Source: JALYUM01 sp036688685 (GTDB lineage Bacteria; Pseudomonadota; Gammaproteobacteria; Burkholderiales; Burkholderiaceae_D). Taken from it: a stretch of 64,000 nt of DNA. Position numbers and translations under genes: made by a program. Where the stretch lies: NCBI RefSeq assembly GCF_036688685.1, contig NZ_JAQQPS010000006.1:124001-188000 (forward strand), read 5' to 3'. The stretch's first letter is position 1. Each line of letters begins with the position of its first letter. The notes beneath the pieces are model-generated. The model was not told the DNA's origin. It ran no database searches and saw only the letters and a list, made by a program, of their open reading frames with translations. Positions 38,398-50,028 of the stretch are shown piece by piece.

Positions 38398-38820
38398 ATG
38401 CGCATCATCGCTCTGATTGTTTTAGGCGCTGTTCTTGCACAGATGCCTGCTTCATTTGCTGCCGGTGCTGCCAAACGTGACGAATGTGCAGCAGGTTCCC
38501 AAGCCGAGATGCGCCGCTGCCTCGAAAAGACATCACTGGCAAGTGCAGCGACACTCGCCGCCGCCGAAAAAGCCGCGCTCTCGGCACTCTCACGTTGGGA
38601 CGAAGATGACAAATATCGCCAAGCCGCAGCCGCTGCGCTGAACAAATTGTCCAAATCATTTTCAGGATTTCGACAAGTGCAGTGCGATTTCGTCTCCGCG
38701 CTTGGCGGAGGCGCAATCGGCAATGCCCTCGCGCTGCGCAGGCTGAGATGCATCAGCGACTTGAACCAGCGGCAAGCCGAGATGCTGCGTCTTGCAACGT
38801 CGGATCTGCCAGAAAAATAG
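38398..38820 (+). CDS. LprI/DUF1311-like small secreted protein
   Basis: 140 residues with a signal peptide (MRIIALIVLGAVLAQMPASF). The mature part has four cysteines and the pattern AEMRRCLEKTSLASAATLAA seen in DUF1311/LprI proteins, some of which inhibit lysozyme. The later segment GFRQVQCDFVSALGGGAIGN then LRRLRCISDLNQRQAEML matches the rest of that family. It begins 49 bases after the ice-binding gene. Confidence 0.65.
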   Translation: MRIIALIVLGAVLAQMPASFAAGAAKRDECAAGSQAEMRRCLEKTSLASAATLAAAEKAALSALSRWDEDDKYRQAAAAALNKLSKSFSGFRQVQCDFVSALGGGAIGNALALRRLRCISDLNQRQAEMLRLATSDLPEK

Positions 38821-38845
38821 CAAATGGGGGGCGCTCAGGCCCCCT

Positions 38846-38873
38846 GGCGGCCGATCGACGATCGTCGGCCGCC
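38846..38873. terminator. Hairpin between convergent genes
   Basis: GGCGGCCGA (38846-38854) pairs with TCGGCCGCC (38865-38873), and the loop is itself partly palindromic. It lies in the 64-base gap between two convergent genes. There is no long T-run, so it may work as a block or with Rho. Confidence 0.45.
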
Positions 38874-38884
38874 GCCATCGTGCA

Positions 38885-40537
38885 TCACTTGTTGCGCTTC
38901 TCAGCGCTCGCGTCGCGCGCCTTTCTGAACTCCGAATCGGCCGACCAGTTCGGCCACGCAGCCGAATTGGCCAGATTCAGTCCCAGCTCATACAGCATCG
39001 CCACATCGCGCGCCATGCCGCCGAAGGTCCACCTGGGATCGAACTGGTCGGCAGGCTGATGATAGGCGACGGCCGTGTAGCGGTTCTTGTCGCCCTGCCC
39101 CGCCGCCACGCCACCGTCGATCCAGTCGTTGCCGGAACCGAAAGAGATCGCCGGCACGCCGCGCTTGGCCAGCGAGAAATGGTCGGAGCGGAAGAATTTT
39201 CCGGCTTCCGGTTGCGGGTCGGGCGTGTAGGTCAGGCCGCGCGCCCTGGCTTTGGCGCTGAGCAGATCCAGCAAGTCCAGTCTGGCGTTGCCCGAAATGG
39301 TGAAATTGCGCGCCGGGCCCTGCGGGCTGAGCGCATCCATATTGATCAGGCCGACGGTCTGGTCGAGCGGATACAGGGGATTGCTGGCGTAGTATTCCGA
39401 CCCCAATAAACCTTTTTCTTCTGCCGTCACGGCCAGGAACAGCACGCTGCGCTTGGGCGCCGGATGCGCACCATACGCGCGGCCCAGCGCCAGCAAGGCG
39501 GCCAGGCCGGTGCCGTTGTCGACTGCGCCGTTGTAGATGGCGTGACCGGTGGCGTCGGGCTGGCCGATGCCGAGGTGGTCCCAGTGGGCGCTGTACATCA
39601 CGTACTGGTCAGGATGCGCGCTGCCACGGCGCAGCGCCGCCACGTTCTTCGATTTGATGACGCGGGCATCGACCGCAAAGCTGGCCGAGAACGTCACGCC
39701 AGGCAGCGCCAGCGGCTGGAAGGCGCGCAGCTGTGCCTGTCTTTTTGCGGCGGCGAAGTCCAGCCCGGCGCGCTGGAACAGGCCCGCCGCAGCGTCAGCC
39801 TGGATCCAGGCTTCGAGCAGGCTGTGGGCCGAGGCCGGATCCTGGCGCGCGATGTCGTACATGACGTTGGTATTTGAGTTCTTGACCGTCGCCCAGCCGT
39901 ACGAGGCCGGCGCCGTTTCGTGGACGATGAGGGTGCCCAGCGCACCGCGGCGTGCCATTTCCTCATATTTATAGGTCCAGCGGCCGTAATAGGTCATGGC
40001 CTTGCCGCCGAAGTCGCCCTCGCCGCCCTCGACATCGGGGTCGTTGATCAGCACCACGGCGATCTTGCCCTTCAAATCGACACCCTTGAAGTCGTCCCAG
40101 TCGCGCTCCGGCGCCGTGACGCCGTAGCCGACGAACACCAGCGGCGCGTTCTCAATGGCCACCTGGCGCGCGCCGTTCATGGCGGCGCGCACGGCGATCT
40201 CGCTGCCCTGGGTCCAGCTTTGCGTGGTCTTGCCGTCGCCCACCGACATTGCCATCGGTCCGGTGATCTCGAACCGTCCCAGCGGCACGTCCTGGGTCCA
40301 CGCGCGCTTGCCCTTGACCAGGTCGCCCGCCGGCTGCAGGCCGGCCGCCTTGAACTGGGCGACCAGGTAGGCGATGGTTTTCGTTTCGCCGGGCGTGGCG
40401 ACGGCGCGCCCTTCATAGGCATCGGACGAGAGAACCTGCACATCCTGCGCCAGCCGTCTGGCATCGAAAGCAGGGGCATCGGCCGCGTGCGCAGTGGCCA
40501 CGGCGGTGAGTAACACAAGCGCGGAAGGTTTCAACAA
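38885..40537 (-). CDS. Secreted M28-family zinc aminopeptidase
   Basis: 550 residues with a signal peptide (MLKPSALVLLTAVATAHAAD). A PA-like insert occupies the first half (region around LVFVGYGVTAPERDWDDFKG). The peptidase domain has the di-zinc ligands in order: YSAHWDHLGIG, VDNGTGLAALLALG, VTAEEKGLLGSEYYA, LINMDALSPQ and FFRSDHFSLAKRG. It should release amino acids from peptides in the periplasm or outside. Divergent from the glycan operon. Confidence 0.9.
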   Translation of the reverse strand: MLKPSALVLLTAVATAHAADAPAFDARRLAQDVQVLSSDAYEGRAVATPGETKTIAYLVAQFKAAGLQPAGDLVKGKRAWTQDVPLGRFEITGPMAMSVGDGKTTQSWTQGSEIAVRAAMNGARQVAIENAPLVFVGYGVTAPERDWDDFKGVDLKGKIAVVLINDPDVEGGEGDFGGKAMTYYGRWTYKYEEMARRGALGTLIVHETAPASYGWATVKNSNTNVMYDIARQDPASAHSLLEAWIQADAAAGLFQRAGLDFAAAKRQAQLRAFQPLALPGVTFSASFAVDARVIKSKNVAALRRGSAHPDQYVMYSAHWDHLGIGQPDATGHAIYNGAVDNGTGLAALLALGRAYGAHPAPKRSVLFLAVTAEEKGLLGSEYYASNPLYPLDQTVGLINMDALSPQGPARNFTISGNARLDLLDLLSAKARARGLTYTPDPQPEAGKFFRSDHFSLAKRGVPAISFGSGNDWIDGGVAAGQGDKNRYTAVAYHQPADQFDPRWTFGGMARDVAMLYELGLNLANSAAWPNWSADSEFRKARDASAEKRNK

Positions 40538-40654
40538 GGCGTCTCCATCGAGATGAAATAGTGAGCAGAAATAGTACTGCCTTTTTCCAGCATCCGGCGA
40601 AATGGATGGGCTCCTTGCGCAGAGGCGGGGGGCGCCAGCGTATGGTTTACAATC

Positions 40655-41914
40655 GTGCCTCCTTCAACCCGCCTGCATGCTTTCCGCTTGGTCGCCTACA
40701 CCTCATTTGCCGTCTTTATTTCATTCGCCCTGGCGCTGGTGCTTACCAGCGGCTCTTCATATGGCGCCGCGTTGCTGTTCCTGGCTGGCGCCGTGCTGCT
40801 GTGGAAACGGCCGGCCCTGCACCTGACCCGCGACGACCGCGTGCTGTGCTGGGTGTTCGCCGGCTACTTCCTGCTGCACACGCTGGACAACGGCCTGCAG
40901 CATGCCGCTCTGCGCGACTACGATGCGCCGGCGCGCTTCCTGTTTGCCGTGCCGGTGTTACTGGTGCTGTGCGCCTGGCCGGCCCGCGCCGCCGCCTTAT
41001 GGAGCGGCGTGGCCCTGGGCGGCATCGGCGCCGGCATCTTTGCCGCCGTTCACCACACCGAGGTACGCCAGCTGACCCTGGGCGGACTGACCAATCCTAT
41101 CCAGTTCGGCAACATCGCGATCCTGCTGGGCATGCTGGCGCTGGCCGGTATTGGCTGGGCACTGCAGCAGCCGCGCCGCTGGTGGTGGCTGACCCTGCTG
41201 GCGCTGGGTGCGGCCGGCGGGATCGTCGGCAGTATTCTCAGCAGCAGCCGCGGTAGCTGGCTGGCCCTGCCCTTCTGCCTGTGCATCATCATCGTCCACT
41301 ACGCCTTGACGCATCGGCGGCGCGTGCTGTTTGCCAGCGTGGGCGCCGCGCTGATCCTGCTCGGCGGCCTGTACGCACAACCCGATTCCGCAGTACGCCA
41401 GCGCAGCCAGGAGGCCCACCAGCAACTGCAGGCTTACCTCAACGGACGCAGTGCGGACAGCACCGGCACCTCGATCGGCCAGCGCCTGGAAATGTGGCGC
41501 GCCGGCGTGACCATGATCCCGGGCCACCTGCTGCTGGGTGTGGGCAAGGCGGGCTACATGGCACGCAAGCAGGCCCTGATCGACGCCGGCCGCGCCAATC
41601 CCCTCATCGCCCAGCACACCCACCTGCACAACGATTTTCTCGATGCCCTCGTCAAGCGCGGCCTGCCCGGCTTGCTGGCCACGCTGGTGGTGCTGTTCAC
41701 GCCCCTGTGGCTGTTCGGCCGCCACCTGAACGGCCCACGGGCAGTGCAGCCCTACGCGCTGGCCGGGGTGCTGCTGGTCACCAGCTACCTTGCCTTCGGC
41801 CTGACCCAGGCATTTTTTACGCACAATAATGGCGTCATGGTGTTCGCATTCTGGACCGCGATGCTGTGGACCTTGCTGCGCCTCCACCTTCCTTCTGCAA
41901 CCCGCGCGCCATGA
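40655..41914 (+). CDS. O-antigen ligase/polymerase-like membrane protein (Wzy_C)
   Basis: 419 residues with 10-12 hydrophobic segments. The large periplasmic loop holds the family motif region QHTHLHNDFLDALVKRGLPG and, before it, SSSRGSWLALPFCL. This is typical of WaaL ligases and Wzy polymerases, which transfer lipid-linked glycans in the periplasm. The start is uncertain: a GTG at 40655 gives the listed length. Its stop overlaps the next ATG (ATGA). Neighbouring GT9 and GT8 genes suggest LPS outer-core or O-antigen assembly. Confidence 0.85.
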   Translation: MPPSTRLHAFRLVAYTSFAVFISFALALVLTSGSSYGAALLFLAGAVLLWKRPALHLTRDDRVLCWVFAGYFLLHTLDNGLQHAALRDYDAPARFLFAVPVLLVLCAWPARAAALWSGVALGGIGAGIFAAVHHTEVRQLTLGGLTNPIQFGNIAILLGMLALAGIGWALQQPRRWWWLTLLALGAAGGIVGSILSSSRGSWLALPFCLCIIIVHYALTHRRRVLFASVGAALILLGGLYAQPDSAVRQRSQEAHQQLQAYLNGRSADSTGTSIGQRLEMWRAGVTMIPGHLLLGVGKAGYMARKQALIDAGRANPLIAQHTHLHNDFLDALVKRGLPGLLATLVVLFTPLWLFGRHLNGPRAVQPYALAGVLLVTSYLAFGLTQAFFTHNNGVMVFAFWTAMLWTLLRLHLPSATRAP

Positions 41915-43014
41915 ACCACCTGCCACTGATCCCTGCACCACTGTTGCGCACCTCCAACAAGATCCTGTTCATCGCGCACCTGGCGCTGGGCGATTTCACC
42001 TACCTGCAAAACTGCTTCGCCGCCTTCAAGCGCGCCTACCCGCACCTGGAAGTGCACATCTGGGTCGACGAAGTGCGCCGCACCACCGACGCAAGACGAT
42101 GGCCGCAGCTGGAAAAATACGCGCTGTACGACTGGCTGGCGGCCTGCCCGTTTTTCAGCAAGGTCTACAGCAAAACCTACAGCCCGCAATTGTTCGACGC
42201 GTCGCTGCAGGAAGCGCGCGCCGAGCAATACCCGATCGTCGTCTCGCTGGCCACCTTGCGCCCGCACATGTACGCCGGCATCGCGCGCGCCATTGCGCCA
42301 GCCGGCTTCGTGGTGGGCATGCGCGCGCCCTTCAGCGTGCTGGCCCCGCACCACCTGCTGGCCTGGCGCAAGCTCGATGCGACCCTGTCGCCCAATCCGT
42401 TGCACGGCGTGCCGGGCCACCACATCAGCGATGTGTATGCCGACTGGTTCCACACCCTGAGCGGCATGCAGATCTCACCAGAGCAGCGGCTGCCGTTCGT
42501 GCTGGTGCCCGACGCCTGGCAGCTTGACGCGCGCACGCGCCTGGCAGACTGGGGATTCGCCGGCAAGGGCCCAGTGGTGTTCGTCAACCCGTTCGCCAAG
42601 ACCAAAAAACGCTGCTGGCCGCTGGAACGGGTGGCCGCGCTGATCGCGGCCATGCAGCAGCGCGCCGAATGGGCCGAGGCCTGCTTCATCGTCAACGCCA
42701 TGCCGCATGAACTGGAGAACGCGCGCGCGGTCGTGTCGTCGTTTGGCCTCGCGCGCACGCAGTTTTTCAGCGCCACGGATAATTTTTTCCAGCTGCCGGC
42801 GATGCTGGCCGAGTGCGACCTGATCGTCTCGGTGGAAACGGCCGTGATGCACCTGGCCAATGCCGTGCACGTGCCGGTGGTGGCGCTGATGCGCCAGAAG
42901 AACCCGGAGTGGGTACCGGTCGACCGCGCCCACAGCACCGTGATCACGGCCGCGCATCGGCGCGACTGGGTCAAGGAAATCCAGGTGCAAGCCGTGCTGG
43001 ACGCGCTGCCATGA
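41911..43014 (+). CDS. GT9-family (heptosyltransferase-like) glycosyltransferase
   Basis: 367 residues from the ATG at 41911, which overlaps the preceding stop by 4 bases. The GT-B signs of family 9 are FIAHLALGDFTYLQNCFAAF, GPVVFVNPFAKTKKRCWPLE (nucleotide-sugar pocket) and CDLIVSVETAVMHLANAVHV followed by PVVALM. Members add heptose or other sugars to the LPS core from the cytoplasmic face. The specific sugar cannot be told. Confidence 0.9.
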   Translation: MNHLPLIPAPLLRTSNKILFIAHLALGDFTYLQNCFAAFKRAYPHLEVHIWVDEVRRTTDARRWPQLEKYALYDWLAACPFFSKVYSKTYSPQLFDASLQEARAEQYPIVVSLATLRPHMYAGIARAIAPAGFVVGMRAPFSVLAPHHLLAWRKLDATLSPNPLHGVPGHHISDVYADWFHTLSGMQISPEQRLPFVLVPDAWQLDARTRLADWGFAGKGPVVFVNPFAKTKKRCWPLERVAALIAAMQQRAEWAEACFIVNAMPHELENARAVVSSFGLARTQFFSATDNFFQLPAMLAECDLIVSVETAVMHLANAVHVPVVALMRQKNPEWVPVDRAHSTVITAAHRRDWVKEIQVQAVLDALP

Positions 43015-43991
43015 TGCTGTCCGCCGCCCGCATCGCCCCAGCGCCGTCGAACGGGCGACCGACCTTTCACATCGCGTTTTGCGCGGACGACAATTACTGC
43101 CGGCCGATGGGCGCGACCATCGCTTCGCTGATCGCCAACAACCCGGGCCAGCATTTCACCTTCCACCTGCTGGCCATTGCCCTGTCCGAGGACAACCAGG
43201 CGCGCTTCCGGCGCGTGGCAGAGATGGGCGCCGCCACCCACATCCACCTGCTCGACGCCGCCCAGTTCGCGCCGTTTGCCAGCTTCCTCGGCCACTCGCA
43301 CTACTCGCTGTCGATCTTCACCCGCCTGGTGATTCCCGACATGCTGGCCGGCGTGGCCGACCGGGTGTTGTACCTGGACGCCGACATCCTCTGCCTGGGC
43401 GGGCTGGATGAATTGTTCGACATCGATTTCGACGGCAAGCTGGCCGTGGTGGTGCCGGACGCGCCCATCACCACGCGCCGCCGCGTCGCCGCCCTGGGCT
43501 TGCCGCACAATGAATACTTCAATGCCGGCGTCATGCTGATCAATGTGGCGCCGTGGCTGGCCGCGGGCGCCACCGCGCAGGCGGTCGACACGCTGGTCAA
43601 CTCGACACTCGACCTGCGCTTCAATGACCAGGATGCGCTGAACATCGTGCTCAACGGCCGCGCGCGCTACGTCGACCAACGCTACAACACGCTGTACGAC
43701 CTGATCCACGACCTGCAGGTCAAGCGCACCACCCTGCGCGACCTGAATGGCGCGCGGCTGGTGCACTTCGCCGGCTCCGTCAAACCGTGGGCGGCCTGGA
43801 GCGGGCACGCCGCGGCGGCGCTGTTCGCCGCTTACCTGGTGCAGTCGCCGTGGGGCGACCTGGCGCTCGACGCCGCGCCGAAAAACACCAAGGAAATGCG
43901 CATGCACTCGCGCTTCCTGCTGCGCCAGGGAAAACCCCTGCAAAGTCTCGCCTGGTATGTGCGCTACCTGCGCAAGCGCCGCCGCAAATAG
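43011..43991 (+). CDS. GT8-family glycosyltransferase
   Basis: 326 residues from the ATG at 43011 (a second ATG lies at 43014), overlapping the GT9 stop. The GT-A family 8 landmarks are HIAFCADDNYCRPMGATIAS, the metal-binding DxD in VLYLDADILCLGGL, and EYFNAGVMLINV. C-terminal HFAGSVKPW is the family's third site. It is a retaining galactosyl- or glucosyltransferase of LPS outer core type. Last of the three overlapping glycan genes. Confidence 0.9.
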   Translation: MMLSAARIAPAPSNGRPTFHIAFCADDNYCRPMGATIASLIANNPGQHFTFHLLAIALSEDNQARFRRVAEMGAATHIHLLDAAQFAPFASFLGHSHYSLSIFTRLVIPDMLAGVADRVLYLDADILCLGGLDELFDIDFDGKLAVVVPDAPITTRRRVAALGLPHNEYFNAGVMLINVAPWLAAGATAQAVDTLVNSTLDLRFNDQDALNIVLNGRARYVDQRYNTLYDLIHDLQVKRTTLRDLNGARLVHFAGSVKPWAAWSGHAAAALFAAYLVQSPWGDLALDAAPKNTKEMRMHSRFLLRQGKPLQSLAWYVRYLRKRRRK

Positions 43992-44083
43992 CACCCTGAA
44001 ACCGCACCTGGCGCGGTATGACGCGCATCCGAATTGACTTATACTGGAGCCGCACTTCCCTCGCAGTCTGACCGGAGCGGAAC

Positions 44084-44881
44084 ATGAATTCGACCAGTAC
44101 ATTCAATCAGGAAGTGGCATGGGCGGCGGCGCAGTTGCGGCAGGACCAGACCGACGTCAACGAAGCACTGGTGCAAAAAATCTTCCAGTGCGAACGCGCC
44201 GAGGAAGCGCTCCGGGTGTCGGAAGGCAAGCTGCATGCGCTGCTCGCGCACCAGCTGAGCAATCGCGAAGACGAACGGCGCCGCATCGCCATGGAAATCC
44301 ACGATACCCTTGGACAAAACCTGCTGGCCCTGCGCCTGGATGTGGCAGCGCTGTACCAGCACACCTCCGCGCGCCAGGCCCGCCTGCACGACAGGGTGGG
44401 CGCCGCCTTGCACAATCTCGACGACACCATTTACTCGGTGCGACAACTGATCGCCCACCTGCGGCCGTTCCAGCTCGAACTGGGCTTGCAGGCCGCGCTG
44501 GAGTGGGAAATCAATAAATTCCAGCGCGATCACGGTGTCGCCTGCAAGGTGGTGGGCCTGGAAGCGTTGCACGCGCTTGCCATGGACGAGGTCCAGCTGC
44601 TGACGCTGTACCGGGTGCTGCAGGAATGCCTGGCCAATATTGCCCGTCACGCCAGTGCGAGCGCGGTCAGCATCACCGCTGTGGCTATTAAAAAGATACT
44701 GAACATCACAATAAGCGATAACGGTATCGGTATTGACCCGGCCAATCCCCCCCCGCCCGCGTTCGGATTGATGGGCATGCGCGAGCGCTTGCGCGATGCT
44801 GGTGGCGGGTTTTGTCTCGCGCCGGCGGCGCCGCATGGCACCACGGTCACCATCACCATTCCCTTGTTCGCACAGAAATAA
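44084..44881 (+). CDS. Cytoplasmic histidine kinase, HisKA_3/NarL type (orphan)
   Basis: 265 residues. A coiled-coil N-terminus leads into the HisKA_3 dimerisation domain REDERRRIAMEIHDTLGQNL with the phosphorylatable His, then a HATPase_c domain with the N-box region LLTLYRVLQECLANIARHAS, the G1 box ISDNGIGIDP and G2 FGLMGMRERL. There is no membrane or sensory domain and no response regulator gene within the window, so it is an orphan. It may act with the KaiC-like gene 0.5 kb downstream (position only). Confidence 0.85.
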   Translation: MNSTSTFNQEVAWAAAQLRQDQTDVNEALVQKIFQCERAEEALRVSEGKLHALLAHQLSNREDERRRIAMEIHDTLGQNLLALRLDVAALYQHTSARQARLHDRVGAALHNLDDTIYSVRQLIAHLRPFQLELGLQAALEWEINKFQRDHGVACKVVGLEALHALAMDEVQLLTLYRVLQECLANIARHASASAVSITAVAIKKILNITISDNGIGIDPANPPPPAFGLMGMRERLRDAGGGFCLAPAAPHGTTVTITIPLFAQK

Positions 44882-44981
44882 ATTACACCGAAAGTAACGC
44901 TCGGCTAAAATGTCAGCTTGCTAATATGGATGGCGAGCAATGTGACGTGCGAGAATTTGGAACCAGGCTGAAAGTGCCTTC

Positions 44982-45401
44982 ATGACAATCAAGGATGAGC
45001 TGCTGCTGTCGTTGATGGGGCATGCCACGGCCAGCCGAAGCCCGGCGCTGGCCGATCAGATCAGCTTGTGCTGGCTAAAGATCGTGCGCAAGTTCAGCCC
45101 CCTGATCGGCGCCAACAGCGTGCGCCTCATTTTCGAGCGCAGCCTGGAAAACAATCTGGCCATCTTCGACTGGCTGCCGGCGCTGGTGTTGCCATCGCAG
45201 CCAGACACGGCGGTCGAGCGCCTGCGCACCAGCATGACGGGCCGGCCGTCGAGCGACATCCTGGCCGCCCACCGCGCCATCCTGATTACTTTTATCGATT
45301 TGATGACGACGCTGATCGGCGCGCGCCTGACCATTCAATTCCTGCAAGCGGCATTCCCTGTCGATGGCGCAGGCAGCAATACTGAGGAGAACCCCGGATG
45401 A
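44982..45401 (+). CDS. Small protein of unknown function coupled to KaiC-like gene
   Basis: 139 residues (MTIKDELLLSLMGHATASRS) with no recognised family and no signal peptide. It looks mainly helical, with amphipathic segments LADQISLCWLKIVRKFSPLI and ILITFIDLMTTLIGARLTIQ. It is not like KaiB, which has a thioredoxin fold. Its stop overlaps the ATG of the KaiC-like gene (ATGA), so the products are likely made together and may interact. Confidence 0.6.
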   Translation: MTIKDELLLSLMGHATASRSPALADQISLCWLKIVRKFSPLIGANSVRLIFERSLENNLAIFDWLPALVLPSQPDTAVERLRTSMTGRPSSDILAAHRAILITFIDLMTTLIGARLTIQFLQAAFPVDGAGSNTEENPG

Positions 45402-46852
45402 CCGACAAACTGGACCTGACACTGCTCGCCACGGGCGTGCCGGGACTCGACACCATTTTGGGCGGCGGCTTGCCCGAGCTGTCGTTCAACATCATTGGCG
45501 GCGCTCCCGGCAGCGGCAAGACCACATTTTGCCAGCAAATCATGTTTGCGCTGGCGTCGCCAAGCTGCAAGGCACTGTTTTTCACGGCCATGGGCGAGCC
45601 GCCGGTCAAAATGCTGCGCTACCAGCAGCAATTCGAATTCTTCGATTTCGACAAGGTCGGCACCGCCATCAACTTCATCAGCCTGGCGCCCGCCGTCGAG
45701 ACGGGCAACTACGATGCCGTGCTGACCCAGATCCGCGAAGAAGTACGCGCCCATTCGCCCTCGCTGGTGTTCATCGATTCCTTCCGCTCCTTTGTCCAGG
45801 GCGCCAAGGGCGACCAGACCCAGGTGGCGGCACTGCAGCTGTTCGTCCAGCAGCTGGTCACGCACATGACCGGCTGGAACGCCACCACCTTCCTGATCGG
45901 TGAATACCTGGCCAACGAAGCCGACCAGAATCCCATTTTCACGGTGGCCGACGGCATCATCTGGCTGAACCAGGATGTGCAGCGCAACGCCATGGCGCGC
46001 AAGATCCAGATCATCAAGATGCGCGGCCGGCGCCAGCGGGCCGGCCTGCACGCCTTCCGCATGACCAATGCCGGTATCGAGGTGTTCCCGCGCGTGCTGG
46101 CGGCCAGCGAACCGACCGGCAGTGGCCTGGTGTCGCGCGCGCCGGCGGGACGCATCTCGATGGGCTTGCCGGTACTCGACGAGATGCTGGGCGGCGGCTT
46201 GCCTGCCGGCTATTCCGTGCTGGTGGTGGGACCGAGCGGCTCCGGCAAATCGATGCTGGCCACCGCATTCGTGGCCGAAGGCGTGCGCCAGAATGAAACC
46301 GCGGTCATCGCCCTGTTTGAAAAGACGCCAAGCCAGATGCTCAACAACCAGCTCGACCTGCTGGTGCAGTCCGGCAAGGTCGCGGTGCTGAACATGCGCA
46401 CGCTCGACCTGTCGGTGGACGAAACGCTGCACGAGCTGGAAACCATGATCGACAGCATCGGCGCGACGCGGGTGGTGATCGATTCGCTGTCCGGTTTCGA
46501 GCTGGCGCTCTCGCCCGAATACCGCGAAGACTTCCGCGAGTCGCTCTACCGCATGACCACGGTGCTGAGCGAAAAAGGCGTGTCCCTGTTGATGGCCAGC
46601 GAACTGGAAGACCGCGCCAACGAGTTGCGCTTCAGCCCGCAGGGCAGCGCCTTCCTGGTCGACGCCATCATCATGCAGCGTTACGTGGAGTCGGACGCGC
46701 AGCTGCACACGGTCATTTCCGTCATCAAGGTGCGCGGCAGCCAGCACAGCCGCCAGTTGCGCGAATTCCGTATCACCGACGCCGGCATCGAGATCGAGGC
46801 GGGGCCGGCGCGCTTCAGGAACATGCTGCGCATGGGTGATGGCGCCAGCTGA
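45398..46852 (+). CDS. KaiC-like RecA-superfamily double ATPase
   Basis: 484 residues with two RecA-type domains, as in KaiC. Walker A: GAPGSGKT at 35-42 and GPSGSGKS at 278-285. Walker B: LVFIDS near 123 and RVVIDS near 358. The paired catalytic glutamates of cyanobacterial KaiC align to G66-E67 (CI) and E308-K309 (CII), and the S431/T432 phosphosites align to A418/F419, so the autophosphorylation cycle is unlikely. It probably signals stress or redox state. Last bases overlap the next gene. Confidence 0.85.
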   Translation: MTDKLDLTLLATGVPGLDTILGGGLPELSFNIIGGAPGSGKTTFCQQIMFALASPSCKALFFTAMGEPPVKMLRYQQQFEFFDFDKVGTAINFISLAPAVETGNYDAVLTQIREEVRAHSPSLVFIDSFRSFVQGAKGDQTQVAALQLFVQQLVTHMTGWNATTFLIGEYLANEADQNPIFTVADGIIWLNQDVQRNAMARKIQIIKMRGRRQRAGLHAFRMTNAGIEVFPRVLAASEPTGSGLVSRAPAGRISMGLPVLDEMLGGGLPAGYSVLVVGPSGSGKSMLATAFVAEGVRQNETAVIALFEKTPSQMLNNQLDLLVQSGKVAVLNMRTLDLSVDETLHELETMIDSIGATRVVIDSLSGFELALSPEYREDFRESLYRMTTVLSEKGVSLLMASELEDRANELRFSPQGSAFLVDAIIMQRYVESDAQLHTVISVIKVRGSQHSRQLREFRITDAGIEIEAGPARFRNMLRMGDGAS

Positions 46853-48170
46853 GGACACCCTTGGCAGTTTGCTGCAACGGGGTGCACCCGACGCCACGGC
46901 ATTAATCGACGGCGCTGTCACCTGGACCTACGCCGACCTGCGCGCCGAAGTGGCCACGCAGGCCGCGCTGCTGCTGGCCGCGGGTGTGCGGCCGGGCGAC
47001 CGCGTGATGGTCGTCAGCGAAAATTGCGCGGCGCAGGTGGCGCTGCTGTTCGCCATCGCCGGCGTCAACGCCTGGATCGTCAACCTCAACGCGCGCCTGA
47101 CCAGCGGCGAACTGGCCACCATCGAGGCGCATTGCGGCGCGCGCCTGGTCGTCACCATCGACGCCGGGGTGGCCAGGTTCGGCGCGCGCAATCCCGATTG
47201 CGTGCCCGAGCCTGACCGCACCATCGCCGCGCTGATCTATACCACCGGCACCACTGGCGCGCCCAAGGGCGTGCTGCTCACGCACGCCAATCTGCTGTTC
47301 GTGGCCAAGGCGTCGAGCACCCTACGCGCGGTGGTTGCCAGCGACCGCGCGTACGGCGTGCTGCCGATCTCGCACGTGTACGGCTTCACCTCGGTGCTGC
47401 TGGGGACCTTGTATGCGGGCGCCTGCGTGGTGTTGGCGGCGCGCTTTGCGCCCGCCGCCCTGCTGGCCGCGCTGCCGCAATTGACGATCCTGCAGGGCGT
47501 GCCGGCCATGTATGCGCGCCTGCTCGAGGCCTGCGCGGACGCGCGCATCGCCTCGGGGCTGCGTTTTATTTACGCCGGCGGCGCGCCGCTCGACCCGGAT
47601 CTGAAAGCGCGCGTCGAACGGGCATTCGGTTTGCCTCTGCATAACGGTTACGGTTTGACCGAGACCGCGCCCACCATCAGCCAGACGCGGCTCGATGCGC
47701 CGCGTGCCGATGCATCGGTCGGCTTCGCGATTCCCGGCGTGCAGGTAAAGCTGATGGGGGCCGCGAGCGAACTGTGGGTGCGAGGGCCAAATGTCATGCG
47801 CGGCTATTACAAGGGACCGCCAGCGGTCGATGCCGACGGCTGGTTCAACACGGGCGACATGGCGCGCATCGACGTCGATGGCGCCATCTTCATCACCGGG
47901 CGCACCAAGGAACTCATCATTCGCGGCGGCTTTAATGTCTTTCCGCTGGAAGTGGAAACGGCCATCAATGCGCACCCCGAGGTCGCCCTGTCGGCGGTGC
48001 TGGGACGGCCGCTGGCCGATGGCGACCAGGAAGTGGTGGCCTACGTGCAGCCGCGCACGGGCTGTGTGCCGGAGCTGGCCGACTGGCTTGCTGCGCGCCT
48101 GGCGCCCTATAAACGGCCGGCGCGCATCGTCCTGGTGGATGCATTGCCGGCCGCGCCCAATGGCAAAGTC

Positions 48171-48191
<21 letters not shown>
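46839..48191 (+). CDS. AMP-binding (acyl-CoA synthetase-like) protein
   Basis: 450 residues from the ATG at 46839 (a GTG at 46836 is also possible), overlapping the KaiC-like gene by 14 bases. ANL-superfamily motifs are present in order: YTTGTTGAPKGVLLTHAN (A3), NGYGLTETAP (A5), WFNTGDMARIDVDG (A7), TKELIIRGGFNVFPLEVE (A8) and PAAPNGKVLKH (A10 Lys). The enzyme adenylates a carboxylic acid and transfers it to CoA. It is shorter than most long-chain members. Substrate unknown. Its 3' end overlaps msbA by 21 bases. Confidence 0.85.
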
Positions 48192-49946
<1,755 letters not shown>

Positions 49947-49994
49947 GGTGTGCTTTCATGGTGCGGTGCGTGCAGTTACCTGCGACCGAAAAAC

Positions 49995-50022
49995 CGTCAT
50001 CCCCGCCTGCACGGGGATGACG
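49995..50022. repeat. REP-like palindrome / possible terminator downstream of dnaE
   Basis: CGTCATCCCCG (49995-50005) pairs perfectly with CGGGGATGACG (50012-50022) around CCTGCA. The core CCCCGCCTGC(A/G)CGGGG is shared with 18441-18456. It sits 7 bases after the dnaE stop and before the msbA start, so it may also stabilise or end dnaE mRNA. Confidence 0.65.
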
Positions 50023-50028
50023 TATTAA

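Noticed and set aside
44982..45401. The 139-residue protein as KaiB or KaiA.
   Set aside because: Its sequence is helical, with no thioredoxin-like pattern and no recognisable KaiA motif.
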